A stretch of DNA of 64,000 nt from Gracilariopsis chorda (Eukaryota; Rhodophyta; Florideophyceae; Gracilariales; Gracilariaceae), in contig NBIV01000102.1 of the NCBI GenBank assembly GCA_003194525.1, positions 186,001 through 250,000 of the forward strand, read 5' to 3'. The notes under the pieces were generated by a model. The model had not been told where the DNA came from. It was given only the letters and a program-made list of their open reading frames with translations, and did no database searches. Made by a program: the position numbers and the translations under genes. Shown here piece by piece: positions 1-9,113 of the stretch; the stretch's first letter is position 1; every line of letters starts with the position of its first letter.

Positions 1-1165
1 GCGACCCCACGGAAGAGACACTTCGGAATCTTTCTACCAGTAAAGTAAACATGAATTAGTTTTAATTCTCTTCCCGGCGTAGTGCCAAAAACCCATGTCC
101 AGCTACGTGTATGACACGTGTGTATGCGAGACACGTGTTGAACCGGCAGCCAATCAAAGCTCTCGTGTCCGAGCACCTCCGCAAGTGGCGCATGCGCGGC
201 GTAGTTTCACAAGTCGATGCGTTTACTCGTAAGGAATGGTGGAGTGGGCGTATGATATACTGTAATGCATATCTCTGACACCAATCGCGGCGGCCTGCCC
301 GAGTTTCGTCTGCCCGCCATATCTACGCTGCGTAAATGCTCCTTGTCACGGCAGAGCACAGCTTGCTCGTTCGTTCGAGCCGCCGTTTTGCCGACATGGC
401 CCAACGATAGCACGAGCCATCGTTGTTCGAGTATATCTAAAAAGCGTATCTTCGCTAACGGAGCAGCGCCAACTCGGCTCAGCTTCGTTTACATGTTCGC
501 GTTGACCGTCGAACAGCGGCCACGAAGCACGGCCCATGAAGCTGCCGCACGTGTCGCACAAGCATAGCATGTTCTCAGCCGCTCAAACAGTCCGGCACGG
601 ACGAATAAAGTGATCTACCTTCGCTAACATACAAATCACGATGCACCACAAATGTTACAAGGATATGCTTGTGCATGCTTTACTATTCCCATGTGCATGT
701 ACGTTTGAGTATGCAATGAATGACCATAAAACGATTCTTCTCCCACGTTCATTTTGTAGTACAAAGAAAAAAAGTTGCAGAGAAAAACGCTTTTGTATTT
801 AGACGCAGAAACGGCTAGTACAGTCCAGGATGTTCGCAACTTGAACAAGCCAACAGGCAGTGCTGAATTGAGGAGGGACGGAGTAGGGCAGCGTGAAGAG
901 GGGGGCCGGGGGGCGGGAGAGGTAGTGAACGATGCAAGTATAAAGTGTACCTGCTATAAAAAGAGGGATGCTGTGCTGTGCAACTACCACTGTCCGAGCG
1001 GAGCGTGGACGAGTTGAACACATGCTCTGACGAGACGCTCTCCAGATGCATGATGAAAACGATCCCGACGGGACAAGGCTAGCTCCTACGAGGTTCGTGT
1101 GATGAGAAACAAGGAAAGACAAGGGCTTGAATGGGCGGCAGGGAAACGCAGATTGTGCAGGCAGG
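1..1165. other. intergenic stretch, no gene recognised
   Basis: No coding region could be supported here: several overlapping short ORFs exist on both strands but none shows a family motif. CACGTG palindromes lie at 115-120, 132-137 and 548-553. The first two are 17 bp apart and could be bZIP or bHLH sites, but no gene start lies close by in the window. Confidence 0.5.
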
Positions 1166-1930
1166 CTATAGGCTCGGGAAGGCAGATGTGTCATCCACAT
1201 CCGGCACGATATCTTGGTCATCTCTGCCATTAGCCCTCCGATGATCAAAGTCATCGTCATTGTGTGTGGTATAGCCACCACGATAAGCGCCACGACCGCC
1301 ACGATGCGGGGCACCACCTCTTCCGGGTGCACCTCGTGCGCCGCGCATGCCGCGTGTTCCTCGTCCAGCACCTCGTCGATCCCTGTATCCGCGTCGATAG
1401 TCACCGCGCCTTCTGTCAGAAGGATCTGGTTTGAAGAACTTCTGAATCTCTGCATTTCTGGCAACGGCGGCTTGCGTGGAGTCCTTGATGGTCTTCGCCT
1501 GCTGTTGGGCCTTGACGGCCACGTCCCGCATGATGGAGTTGTCATCAGGGGCGTCGTTCTTCTTGAGAACACTCATTTTCTCAAAGCCGTCGACGCCGTC
1601 GTTCGGCTGGCGGAGGCCGCGGCTGTTGAGGGAGGCGAGACCGGATGACATGGCGGCTTTCTTCTCCAGATACTCTTCCAAAGTCAAGTCCCTCTGCTTG
1701 AGAGGCTTCTGATCGGGTTGGTCCTTGTCGGCGGGCGCTTGAGGGTCTGCAGCAAGCGCATCGTCGTGGTGTGGTGCGGAGGAGTCATCGTTCTGATTGA
1801 CAGCGGCATCTTGCACATCAACAGCCGGTACGGCAACTTCATCAACGTGTGGCTTTGAAGAAGCGACGTTATCCGGGGTGAGCTCAGAAGCATCCTCCAC
1901 GTCGTCCTGCAAGAGAGCGAACGAGTTCAT
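1166..1930 (-). CDS. SERBP1: SERBP1/HABP4 (Stm1-like) ribosome-associated RNA-binding protein
   Basis: The 254-residue protein begins with MNSFALLQDD followed by an acidic stretch, as in the Stm1/SERBP1 N-terminal region. The family signature LTLEEYLEKK is at residues 82-91. The C-terminal third (about 165-220) is an RG/RGG-rich RNA-binding tract, and the protein ends in an acidic segment. Members of this family sit in the mRNA channel of idle 80S ribosomes and bind mRNA. The reading frame stays open for 122 codons upstream, but that part is low-complexity and G/C-run rich, so the ATG at 1930 that gives the family N-terminus was chosen. The gene appears intronless. It is transcribed away from the PsbP-like gene and shares a 489-bp intergenic region with it. 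Confidence 0.88.
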   Translation of the reverse strand: MNSFALLQDDVEDASELTPDNVASSKPHVDEVAVPAVDVQDAAVNQNDDSSAPHHDDALAADPQAPADKDQPDQKPLKQRDLTLEEYLEKKAAMSSGLASLNSRGLRQPNDGVDGFEKMSVLKKNDAPDDNSIMRDVAVKAQQQAKTIKDSTQAAVARNAEIQKFFKPDPSDRRRGDYRRGYRDRRGAGRGTRGMRGARGAPGRGGAPHRGGRGAYRGGYTTHNDDDFDHRRANGRDDQDIVPDVDDTSAFPSL

Positions 1931-2419
1931 GTCAAGACGAGCGGAGAGAAACGAAGACACAAGGGGGGGGGAAAGTGCAGCAAAGGGCGCGCGGTGGCGC
2001 GCGGGGGATTTTTTTTTTTGGGGGAGGTTGAGGGGGTGGGGAGGGGGGGATGGGGAGAGGGTGGTTTCGGAGGAGGCGAGTAAGGGCGCGTCGACGGCGG
2101 TGTGGGGGACTGTGCACGGCGGGCCGCACCGCAGGCGCGCGCGGTGATTTAGAGACAGCGCGCATCTCGACGCGCGACGGTGCGGCTGCGCCTGATCGGC
2201 CAGTGGCGCGCTGGCAAGTGGCGCGCACGCATTGCATGTGCTCCACCTACGGCGCTGCGGAATGGCGCACCTGGCGGTGCCGATTGTGGCCGCCAAATTT
2301 GACGGAAAGCTCCGAGCTGAAGGTCAACGTTGCATACAAAGCTTAGCGTTCTCCCTCAAAGCCGTGTCGCTTCTTCCTCAGTCCGCCGCCCTCCCGTTCA
2401 GCAGCTCCCGCCTCCCGCC
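1931..2419. promoter_or_regulatory. divergent intergenic region between the SERBP1-like and PsbP-like genes
   Basis: This 489-bp region lies between two diverging start codons. It contains long purine-rich/G-rich tracts (about 1961-1976 and 2020-2075) and an uninterrupted T run near 2010-2019. It probably holds both promoters. No TATA box was recognised. Confidence 0.5.
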
Positions 2420-3058
2420 ATGTCCGTCGCGGCCTTTGTAGCAGCGCCGTTGCGCTCGCTATCTCCCCCCGTCAACAGCACAACCTCGCTGTGCAAGGCG
2501 CACCCGCGCATGAGCGCTTCTCCCGCCACCGCTTCTACAATCTCCCGAAGAGCGTTTTCAACGTTGCTTGCCATCGCCCCTTTTGCGCCCTTGTTGCCAG
2601 CGGCAGCGGCCGATATATCTGGCTTTGTCACTCCGCACCAGGATTTGCCCAAGGGTTTCACAATTCTCAGACCGAACGGGTGGAACGAGTTTGAGGCGTT
2701 GCAGGATAATTATGACATCAAGTGGCAGGACGTGATTCAACCGCTTGAATTCGTCACCGTCCTAACCTCACCCGTCGCAAAGGATAAGTCACTAACCGAT
2801 CTGGGCACCGCCGAACAAGTGGGAACAAAACTAGCCACCGCCCGAAACGCCAAGCTCATTAACGCTGCTGAAAAGGACATCGACGGCATCCCAGCCTATT
2901 TGTTCGAAATCAAGCGCGAGAGTGCCCATCAATTGACCCTGCTTACCGTCAACAAACAGAAACTGTACTCCGTCAATGCGAGCTGCTCGGAAAGGCGTTG
3001 GAACAAGAGGGAAAAGCTTTTGAGAGGTGTAGTGGATTCATTTCGACCAAAGCTCTGA
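2420..3058 (+). CDS. PsbP-domain thylakoid lumen protein (PsbP-like)
   Basis: The 212-residue precursor has a bipartite leader. Residues 1-40 are Ser/Ala/Arg-rich, like a plastid transit peptide. They are followed by a twin-arginine SRRAF motif at 42-46, a hydrophobic Ala/Leu stretch and an AAA cleavage-like site near 61-64, typical of Tat delivery to the lumen. The mature part has the PsbP look: LPKGFTILRP NGW near its start, a central V-rich strand, and a C-terminal VVDSFRP motif. PsbP-fold proteins stabilise or assemble photosystem II or related complexes in the lumen. Which member this is (PPL, PPD or a red-algal type) cannot be settled by eye. The ATG at 2420 was chosen; the frame upstream has only a TTG. 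Confidence 0.85.
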   Translation: MSVAAFVAAPLRSLSPPVNSTTSLCKAHPRMSASPATASTISRRAFSTLLAIAPFAPLLPAAAADISGFVTPHQDLPKGFTILRPNGWNEFEALQDNYDIKWQDVIQPLEFVTVLTSPVAKDKSLTDLGTAEQVGTKLATARNAKLINAAEKDIDGIPAYLFEIKRESAHQLTLLTVNKQKLYSVNASCSERRWNKREKLLRGVVDSFRPKL

Positions 3059-3455
3059 TTGCTTGGCGCTATCGCACACCCTATCGCACTCTCTCTCTCT
3101 CTCGCTCTGTGCTTGCGCTAATTCTTAAAACTAAGCTTTCTTTTTTTTTTTTTTTTTTTTTTTCCCACCAGCTCACCGTGTTTACCTGCGTCGTACTTGA
3201 CCAACGTGGGCGCTTTGACTTTTGATGTCTGCTCGTCAGTAAACGCACTTTTCTTTTCTGAACCATCTCTAGCCTATACTCCTCATTTTAACACGCTCAT
3301 CGCTCATTCATTCATCAACGCAAAAAAGCGAAACACATGGAATGCGCGTCACAACCAATGGCATGATAAACGCAAGAAGAGCGCCACTTGTTCCAAATCG
3401 CATGTAGGCATCAGTCCGCAGGTGGTGCGCTGTCGTCTTAAGACTCGCGTATCAC
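3059..3455. other. convergent intergenic region with simple repeats
   Basis: The 397 bp between the PsbP-like and MIC10 stop codons holds a CT microsatellite (about 3088-3107) and a T run of about 22 bases near 3141-3162. No gene was recognised. Confidence 0.6.
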
Positions 3456-3839
3456 TTAGATCTCGGCTTTTGCAGGCGCGCTCTGCGTCGCAAGCTCCTC
3501 GAAATCTCGTTTCGCCTCTGCGTAAGTGATTCCAATACCAGTACCAGTACCCACTCCAATGATCATCGATCGAATGCCCACACCGCCTGCAGCACACCCG
3601 AATTGCGGCGCCAACAATCACGCACGCATTCCGCGCGCACGGTTCATGCGCAAGCATTGAAAACGGGTTAGATGACGAAAAACGACACAGGAATGCGGCG
3701 ACAATGGTGAGAAACGGTACGTACGAAACATCAAGGCGGCGACTACACCGCCGGCGATCGCGCCGTAAGCCATCCGTTTGATGCCCTTTTCGAGGGCGGT
3801 GTCCCACTTTTCGGCTACTTTGAGTTCGCTGGATGACAT
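3456..3839 (-). CDS. MIC10: MICOS subunit Mic10 (two exons)
   Basis: Exon 1 is 3839-3725 and exon 2 is 3586-3456, with a 138-bp GTACGT...CAG intron at 3724-3587. Together they encode 81 residues, the usual Mic10 length. Two transmembrane segments are visible. The first has a glycine-rich AYGAIAGGVVAALMF core; the second has the family glycine repeat GVGTGTGIG, followed by TYAEAKRDFEEL, which aligns with the conserved Mic10 C-terminal part. Mic10 oligomerises through these glycine motifs and bends the inner membrane at crista junctions. Exon 1 alone would read on into intron sequence. The splice pair was picked because it joins the two membrane hairpins in frame and leaves the short loop of the family. 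Confidence 0.85.
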
Positions 3840-4467
3840 GGTGGAGGCAAATCAGACGGGGGACTGGTCGGAAAAGCGGTGAGGGCTGTGACTGGGAGCG
3901 GGCCGATTGGTTCTGTTCTTGAGGTGGTCTCGTGGGCGACTGCCAACGTTGAGCGTGGTTGATGCAGTAGCGCCGAGCTTGGTGCAGCGTGGGTTTTTTA
4001 GATTCAGATTTCAGCAAAGATTTTTAGTTGTTAGATTTTTTTTGGAGGTTGTGCTTCTCTCAGTTTTGACTTGGAGTGAGAAACACGTGCTCTTTTGTTC
4101 GTTTGGTATGCAAAAGTTTTGTGAGTTTGTAGACAAGGCAAGTACAGTATTGTGCGTTATTTAGTGGCGGTTTGGGTGTGGTTTGTGGCGCCAAGACGCA
4201 AAAAAAAAGGGACTGTGTTACAAGTAAAGGGAACACACGGTGGATGCAAGTTGTGGTTGTATCCTAGGCGGCGATTCGTTCCGCCAATGTAGTAGTACGC
4301 TGGAACAGCAGAAGAAGAACACAAACAAGATGTCTCACAAGTGTTCACATGTGGGCGCTGCTGACGAAGAGCAAATGAGAAGCGATGCTGAGATGATAGG
4401 TTTGGATTTTTTATTTTTGGCTAAATGTTTTGTTCAGCTCGCACTGTGCCAGCGGAGCAGATCGGAG
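3840..4467. promoter_or_regulatory. divergent region between MIC10 and LTO1
   Basis: A 628-bp T-rich region on the + strand (about 3990-4090) lies between two diverging genes. The LTO1 frame stays open upstream to an ATG at 4330, so the 3' part could be coding or 5' UTR. No other feature was recognised. Confidence 0.45.
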
Positions 4468-4965
4468 ATGGAAGGCGAGCGTGGGGGCGGCGCAAGCAGC
4501 GGCACAACAAGAAACAGCAAACGGCGAATGGCGTGTTCAAACGAAAGCGATGAGTTTGACAGCATCATCAACCTGGAGAGCGGGTTCGAACACGAGGGAA
4601 GAAGAGATGCGCAACAAGGCGGGGCGCAAGCCGGATACAACGAAGGGCGGCAACTAGGATGGACAAGCAGCGTAGCACTAACCGCAGAAGTAGAGTTTTA
4701 CCACGGCGGCAGCGCAGCCATTCTAGCGCTGTGGCGCTCCTTTCCGCAAGCGGTGAAGCCAAAAGCGGTGTCAGAGGCGCGCACAATCGTGCAGCTATGC
4801 GAGAGCACAATGCTGGGCGTGCGCGGAAACGACGACAGTATGGACATGGAGAAGATTGTAGGCGAGGTTAAGAAGGCGTTCAAAGTGATGATGGCGGTGC
4901 AGGGGCTGATTGGGGTGCGTTTTGAGAGCGGGGCGCAATCGCGACTGGCGGATTTGAGCTTTTGA
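4468..4965 (+). CDS. LTO1: LTO1/ORAOV1-like protein (Yae1-Lto1 family)
   Basis: The core reads DEFDSIINLESGFEHEG, then the spaced-glycine (deca-GX3) array G-x3-G through GGAQAGYNEGRQLGW, ending in AEVEFYHG. This is the signature of Yae1/Lto1 adaptors, which with Yae1 recruit the cytosolic iron-sulfur targeting complex to the ABC protein Rli1/ABCE1. From the ATG at 4468 it is 165 residues. An in-frame ATG at 4330 would add 46 residues of non-family sequence, and the ATG at 4531 would start just before the core. The stop lies 7 bp from the stop of the facing gene on the minus strand. Confidence 0.8.
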   Translation: MEGERGGGASSGTTRNSKRRMACSNESDEFDSIINLESGFEHEGRRDAQQGGAQAGYNEGRQLGWTSSVALTAEVEFYHGGSAAILALWRSFPQAVKPKAVSEARTIVQLCESTMLGVRGNDDSMDMEKIVGEVKKAFKVMMAVQGLIGVRFESGAQSRLADLSF

Positions 4966-4972
4966 ACAGGCG

Positions 4973-5605
4973 TTAACGTCGCCTTCTTCGGCGCGTTATG
5001 GTGCGGGTGGGGCGTGGTGCACGGGCGGCTCGCGTCGAGGCCAATTTGCGAATTGTGACGTCGTCGTCATCGCTATCATCGGACGGGGAGTGGGTTGAAG
5101 TGGGGGTTGGGTTGTGATCGCTGTCGCTTTGCATGGGAGAGCGGATGAGGTTTGACTTTGCATTGTGCAGTTGTTCGACGTGGCGTTCTCGACGTGCGTC
5201 GCGAAGCTGCAAGCGGTGCAGATCGAGTCGGGCGTGGTGAACGGCGTCCTTGGCGGTGGCGGCGGTGGCGGTGACGGAGACGAGATGCTGCTCCTTGTGC
5301 AAGTCGCAAGCGCGAATGACGTGGGAGAGCAGGCGGTGGGCGGCGGGCAGGGGCGGCAGGCGGCCGCGCATGGCGCGCCAGAAGAGGGCGCGCGTGAGGT
5401 GCGGCGGCGGCGTGTGGGCGCGGCCCGGCGGCGCGCGCGCGCTGGCCACCATGTCGAGCAGCAGCGCCCTGCGGAGCGCGTTCTCATTGCGCGGGGCGGG
5501 CGCGCTGAGCGGGTCGCGCGCGAACGCGGGCGGCGCGGGCTCGTACAGCCGGCAGTGGCACACCGGCAGCGACGTGAACGGACACGCCAGATGGAACGGC
5601 TGCAT
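4973..5605 (-). CDS. Arg-rich hypothetical protein
   Basis: This 210-residue frame is not recognised. It starts with a Cys/His-containing segment (HLACPFTSLPVCHC) that could bind a metal. A helical Arg/Leu/His-rich middle follows, then an acidic SDDSDDDD patch, and it ends in a run of arginines. The region is very GC-rich, where long chance ORFs arise on both strands, and two other frames are also open. This frame is preferred because its composition varies like a real protein and because its stop is 7 bp from the facing LTO1 stop, a spacing seen again elsewhere in the window. Function unknown. Confidence 0.42.
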   Translation of the reverse strand: MQPFHLACPFTSLPVCHCRLYEPAPPAFARDPLSAPAPRNENALRRALLLDMVASARAPPGRAHTPPPHLTRALFWRAMRGRLPPLPAAHRLLSHVIRACDLHKEQHLVSVTATAATAKDAVHHARLDLHRLQLRDARRERHVEQLHNAKSNLIRSPMQSDSDHNPTPTSTHSPSDDSDDDDVTIRKLASTRAARAPRPTRTITRRRRRR

Positions 5606-5701
5606 ATGGGGGGGGGCGGGGACGGGGGGCGGGGTGCCGGTGCGGGTGCCGGTGCGGGCAGAAGGGCGAAGGGGGCGGGGGGCCGGGGGGACGGGCGCGG
5701 C

Positions 5702-5790
5702 GCGGCGTGGGAGTCGGTAACCGGTAGCCGCGGCGTGGGCATCGGTAACCGGTAGCCGCGGCGTGGGCGTCGGTAACCGGTAGCCCGCGG
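5702..5790. repeat. 28-bp tandem repeat, three copies
   Basis: The unit GCGGCGTGGGNNTCGGTAAC plus CGGTAGCC recurs with the CGGTAACC core at 5715, 5743 and 5771, an exact 28-bp period with one or two substitutions between copies. Each copy contains the near-palindrome GGTAACCGGTAGCC. It lies upstream of the Arg-rich ORF on the minus strand. Confidence 0.9.
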
Positions 5791-6153
5791 CTAGCAGGCG
5801 CGGCTACACGCACGGCCGGCCGGCTGCAGCGCACGCGCCGTCACAAGAGCGCTTTCGGCGCGCAACTCTCGAGAGCGCGTTCAACGCGCCACACACCGCT
5901 ACACCTGGAATCGACCGCCGCGATTTCTCGCACTCCACCAAAACTTGTATTTCCAACGCCAATCACCCTTCTTTTCACACACACACAGGTAACGCACGTC
6001 GCATGGCGCACGCCCTCTCGCTGCGCCCCCACCCCCCCCCTCCACCGCATGTGCGTGCCCCACGCTATCTGTCTCCGTCTCCCAACCCCCCCACCGCCCG
6101 CGCGCGCGCACTCTCAAAACTTGCCCTTCTTCCTCGAGCGCGCCCTTTTCCAC

Positions 6154-6160
6154 ATATAAA
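6154..6160 (+). promoter_or_regulatory. TATA-like box of the CDK-inhibitor gene
   Basis: ATATAAA lies 109 bp before the ATG at 6263, in an otherwise C-rich context, and is the best TATA candidate for the downstream small gene. Confidence 0.55.
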
Positions 6161-6262
6161 AGCCCCGCCCTCCTCCCGCGACAATTTCTCTGTATCTTCC
6201 CCCTCCCCCCCCACCCCCAACACCCCCCCCCCCCCCCCCCCATCCCTCAACATCCCCCAATC

Positions 6263-6553
6263 ATGGCAGCTTCCAACACCGCTGCCGCTGCTGCCTCGTC
6301 CTCTAAACGCCGTTCCCACTCCACCGCCGCCGCCAAACGCACTCGCTCCCCGGCGCGAGCCGCCCCAAAGCTCAACATCGCCGACATTCCGCCCGAATCC
6401 GCAACCACCTCCGCCGCCGTGGACGCGCTTCGCCGTGTCGTCGAGAGCCAGTCCGCCTCCCGCTTTCGCGAAAAGTGGGGCTTCGACATCCGCACAGCCG
6501 AGCCCGTCCAAGACTCCAACTGGCAATGGCAGTCACCGCCGCACGCCGACTGA
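6263..6553 (+). CDS. Kip/Cip (KRP-type) cyclin-dependent kinase inhibitor, minimal form
   Basis: This 96-residue protein has a basic Ala/Ser/Arg/Lys-rich N-terminus (1-35, likely nuclear). At residues 65-90 it has the core of the CDI domain: ASRFREKWGFDIRTAEPVQD followed by NWQWQ. This matches the conserved pattern of p27Kip1 and plant KRPs, with (K/R)(W/Y)xFD, then P(L/V), then (Y/W)xW. The first half of the motif docks the CDK N-lobe, and the last aromatic pair belongs to the segment that inserts near the ATP site. Family members are usually about 150-250 residues, so this is very short, and no separate cyclin-docking RxL was identified with confidence. Intronless; the ATG follows an unusual C-rich leader. 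Confidence 0.75.
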   Translation: MAASNTAAAAASSSKRRSHSTAAAKRTRSPARAAPKLNIADIPPESATTSAAVDALRRVVESQSASRFREKWGFDIRTAEPVQDSNWQWQSPPHAD

Positions 6554-6844
6554 CCGTCTCCGCCACCGCACCACCATCAGCCACCATCAGCCACCATCAG
6601 CCCCCACCCACCTAATCGCCCCTTGCGTGCGCATTCTCACTAATTGTTGCTTCACATGCTTTACTACCTGCACCCGCTCAACGCGCTTCATTTGGCGTGC
6701 ACGCTCAGTAAAAGCAAATCTCTATTTCTTGTTGCCCAACGCGTCTCACACTCCTTAATAAGCGACCAGCTGCGCCGTCACCCTGCCGTTACGCAACACA
6801 TCCCATATCAAACTTTGCATTCTCCATTCGCGCCTCTTTCGAAT

Positions 6845-7849
6845 TTACAAAAATTTGGATGCACTTCCCCACCCCATCACCACTTTCATCGCCTGCAACA
6901 TCTGTACGCGCCAAAATCCCTCCGTCTTGGACGCCATTGCTTTCGGCACCCCGCTGACCACCACGCTAACCTCCGTCTTCCCATCCTCCTCATCAATTCC
7001 AATCGTCGCTACACCCGCGTCAGCGCCCTCTCCCCAACACCCCAGCTTCCATTCCATCTCGATTTTCTTCGCTTCTTCGAGACGCTTGTATCGCCCTGTA
7101 ACCTCTCCGTTCATCAGTCTCACGTTCCCCCCTACAGTACCCTCCGAAACCGCCTTCGCACGCGTGATGGCCTCCAGTCGTCGTGCATCTGTCAACGCCA
7201 GGTACATGTCCATGCCCGAGCACGTGAACACGTCTTTCAAAATCAGCTCTGACACGTTGGACTCCTTCGTCACTGCCGCCTTTTGGTTCATACCGCTGCG
7301 CAAGTAGTCCGTCACCTTGGTGTCACATTCCTTCTTGTTGCTTGCTTTCTGCAGTCCATCCACCTGTTGACCCGCGCCGGCATGCATTTCTGTAATGAAA
7401 ACGCCGCACTCTTTCTTGATCAGCGGCGTCACGTTCCGAACGAAGCATTCCTTGGCGCCGCCATCCTTTTGCGGCGCCTTGTCGTCAATGCTAACCACAA
7501 TATGCGGCTCCTCATCAAAAAGCTCAAACCTGAACTCGCCGAGCGTGCGCTGTTCCTCCTCGCCATGCAAAGTAGTCCATTTGCCGACCACCTTAAGGTC
7601 ATACAGCACCTTTAGCACGCCCTTTCTGTTGTAGAGAGTGGCGTCACCGTCCACAGTGTCCACGCTCTTCACAGCCACTGTAGTGCCATTATAGCTGCAC
7701 ACACAGCTTTCAGGCGTGATCAGTTGCTTGATCCGCTGCTGCGCCCAGTTTGTGACATCCTTGTCCTCCCAATGCCAGCTGTTCACATTGCGCCCATCCT
7801 GGCGTTCACGAACCACCCACCGAGGGTCTCCTTCTCCACGCAGTGCCAT
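6845..7849 (-). CDS. AHSA1: AHA1, activator of Hsp90 ATPase
   Basis: The 334-residue protein starts with the classic Aha1 N-terminal sequence: RWVVRERQDGRNVNSWHWED followed by KDVTNWAQQR. The full Aha1_N domain follows (to about residue 165), then a linker and the C-terminal AHSA1/START-like domain (about 205-330, with LKDVFTCSGMDMYLALTD and ending near the W-rich region). Aha1 binds the Hsp90 middle domain and stimulates ATP hydrolysis. The length is as expected for the family and there is no intron. The ATG at 7849 was chosen; the frame extends six more codons only to a non-ATG start. The gene diverges from p23, another Hsp90 co-chaperone. Confidence 0.95.
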   Translation of the reverse strand: MALRGEGDPRWVVRERQDGRNVNSWHWEDKDVTNWAQQRIKQLITPESCVCSYNGTTVAVKSVDTVDGDATLYNRKGVLKVLYDLKVVGKWTTLHGEEEQRTLGEFRFELFDEEPHIVVSIDDKAPQKDGGAKECFVRNVTPLIKKECGVFITEMHAGAGQQVDGLQKASNKKECDTKVTDYLRSGMNQKAAVTKESNVSELILKDVFTCSGMDMYLALTDARRLEAITRAKAVSEGTVGGNVRLMNGEVTGRYKRLEEAKKIEMEWKLGCWGEGADAGVATIGIDEEDGKTEVSVVVSGVPKAMASKTEGFWRVQMLQAMKVVMGWGSASKFL

Positions 7850-8385
7850 TTCGTTTCGCTTTCTCACACCCGACCTTGCGCTCCGCCACTCAACTTGTGC
7901 GCTGCTAGCTAGAAAGCAGGTGCCCCTTGCTCACGACCAACCGCACAGATTATGTGCTGTTCCACAGTGCGCGTGCAACAGCGCGCCGCCTTCGCTTCGC
8001 TTCGCTCCGTCCGCACTTTCGCCGAATGCCGTCGTCACAGCGCTGCGTCGCGTCGCCACTGCGTGACAACTGCCCGTTCTCATGGTTCTAGATACATCCA
8101 CGCCACGTGTCCGTACTGTACTTGATCACCGATTGTCTTCGACAAAAAGAATTGTTAGCCGCCATGCGCTGGCCATGTGTCCTTCTGGAACCACATAGAT
8201 CCGCGCCACAATGATCCTCCAACTCCGACGCCCCCTTCGTTCGTACCCAACTTCAGATAGCGATCGCTAACCCCTTCCAATCCCGCCAAACTTGCGCCGT
8301 CTTCCCCGACCGCCCCCCGTGCTCCGTTCCTTTACATACGCGTCGAACCACGCAATTCCCCAACCCCCCTTGTATGCGTCAAACC
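7850..8385. promoter_or_regulatory. shared divergent promoter region of AHA1 and p23
   Basis: 536 bp separate the start codons of two Hsp90 co-chaperone genes transcribed in opposite directions. The palindromic unit TTCTGGAA at 8183-8190 has the TTCnnGAA geometry of a heat-shock-element dimer. A third unit is not present at the right spacing, so this is only a candidate site. Confidence 0.55.
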
Positions 8386-9051
8386 ATGAGGTGCGTTCAT
8401 CACAGCTGTTTAATCGCCGCCGCCTCTCGAGCGCCTTTCGAACGAACCGCTTCTCGTCCTCGTCATCGCCATCCAAAATCTCACGATTGCTAACCATTGC
8501 CAACCTTTCTCACCCATGCGCCGCTCGTGTGACATGCTCTATATCGTCTCATCCACAGTGCGTCAAAGCTCCTCACTCCGGAGTTTCTGTGGGCCCAGCG
8601 AAAGGATCTGATCTATCTCACCATTAACGTTCCAAACATCAAGAAGGCACAGTCAACAGTCAACATCACCGATGATGGACGCATTTACTTCAAAGGACCC
8701 GGCGGCGCAGTCGGTCACGAGGCCGAGTACGTTCTGGACATCACCCTGTTCAAACCCATCAAAGCCGCCCAATCACAGCACAAGATAACCCCGCGTCTTG
8801 TCTCCTTCAAGATCGCAAAGGCCGCACCGGGGCCTTATTGGGAACGGCTGCTCAAGGCAGAGGGCCGCAACGTTCACTGCAAGATTGACTGGGACAACTG
8901 GAAGGATGAAGACGAGGATGAAGATGAGTATAACTTTGGCACTCAGTTTGGAGACAGTAAAGACCTGCAAGACATGGACTTTGGCTCGGGCGGCTCCACA
9001 TCAGATGAGGAAGAAGAGGTAGACGCCACCGTCGACGCTTCGAACAAGTAA
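8386..9051 (+). CDS. PTGES3: p23/Sba1 Hsp90 co-chaperone (two exons)
   Basis: Exon 2 (8559-9051) encodes a CS domain: PEFLWAQRKDLIYLTINVP at the start, the YFKG and LF-P-I strands, then the p23 signature PYWERLLK and a WDNW motif. An acidic C-terminal tail ends in a Glu-rich stretch. p23 binds ATP-bound, closed Hsp90 and stabilises client complexes. The exon-2 frame has a stop just upstream and no ATG, so it must be spliced. A 5-nt exon ATGAG at 8386-8390, followed by GTGCGT (intron 8391-8558, ending CCACAG), joins in frame to give MSASKLLTPEF and 165 residues. The family assignment is firm; exon 1 is inferred. Confidence 0.88.
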
Positions 9052-9113
9052 ACAAGCATAGCACACATAACTGTCGCTAGACTGCACCTTTCCGACTATC
9101 TGTGCGTTGTATG

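Larger units (their letters stand above)
5606..6262. promoter_or_regulatory. GC-rich divergent region upstream of the CDK inhibitor
   Basis: The region holds a 28-bp tandem repeat (listed separately), a TATA-like box at 6154-6160 and an uninterrupted C19 run at 6223-6241 just before the CDK-inhibitor start codon. Pyrimidine-rich C/T tracts fill 6020-6250. No gene was recognised inside. Confidence 0.5.

Noticed and set aside
1797..2147. Gly/Ser + strand ORF over the SERBP1-like gene start
   Set aside because: Shadow of the real minus-strand gene and its G-rich promoter.
5165..5755. Long + strand Gly/Arg ORFs in the GC-rich 5-kb region
   Set aside because: Low-complexity shadow of a very GC-rich region; the opposite frame has better protein character.
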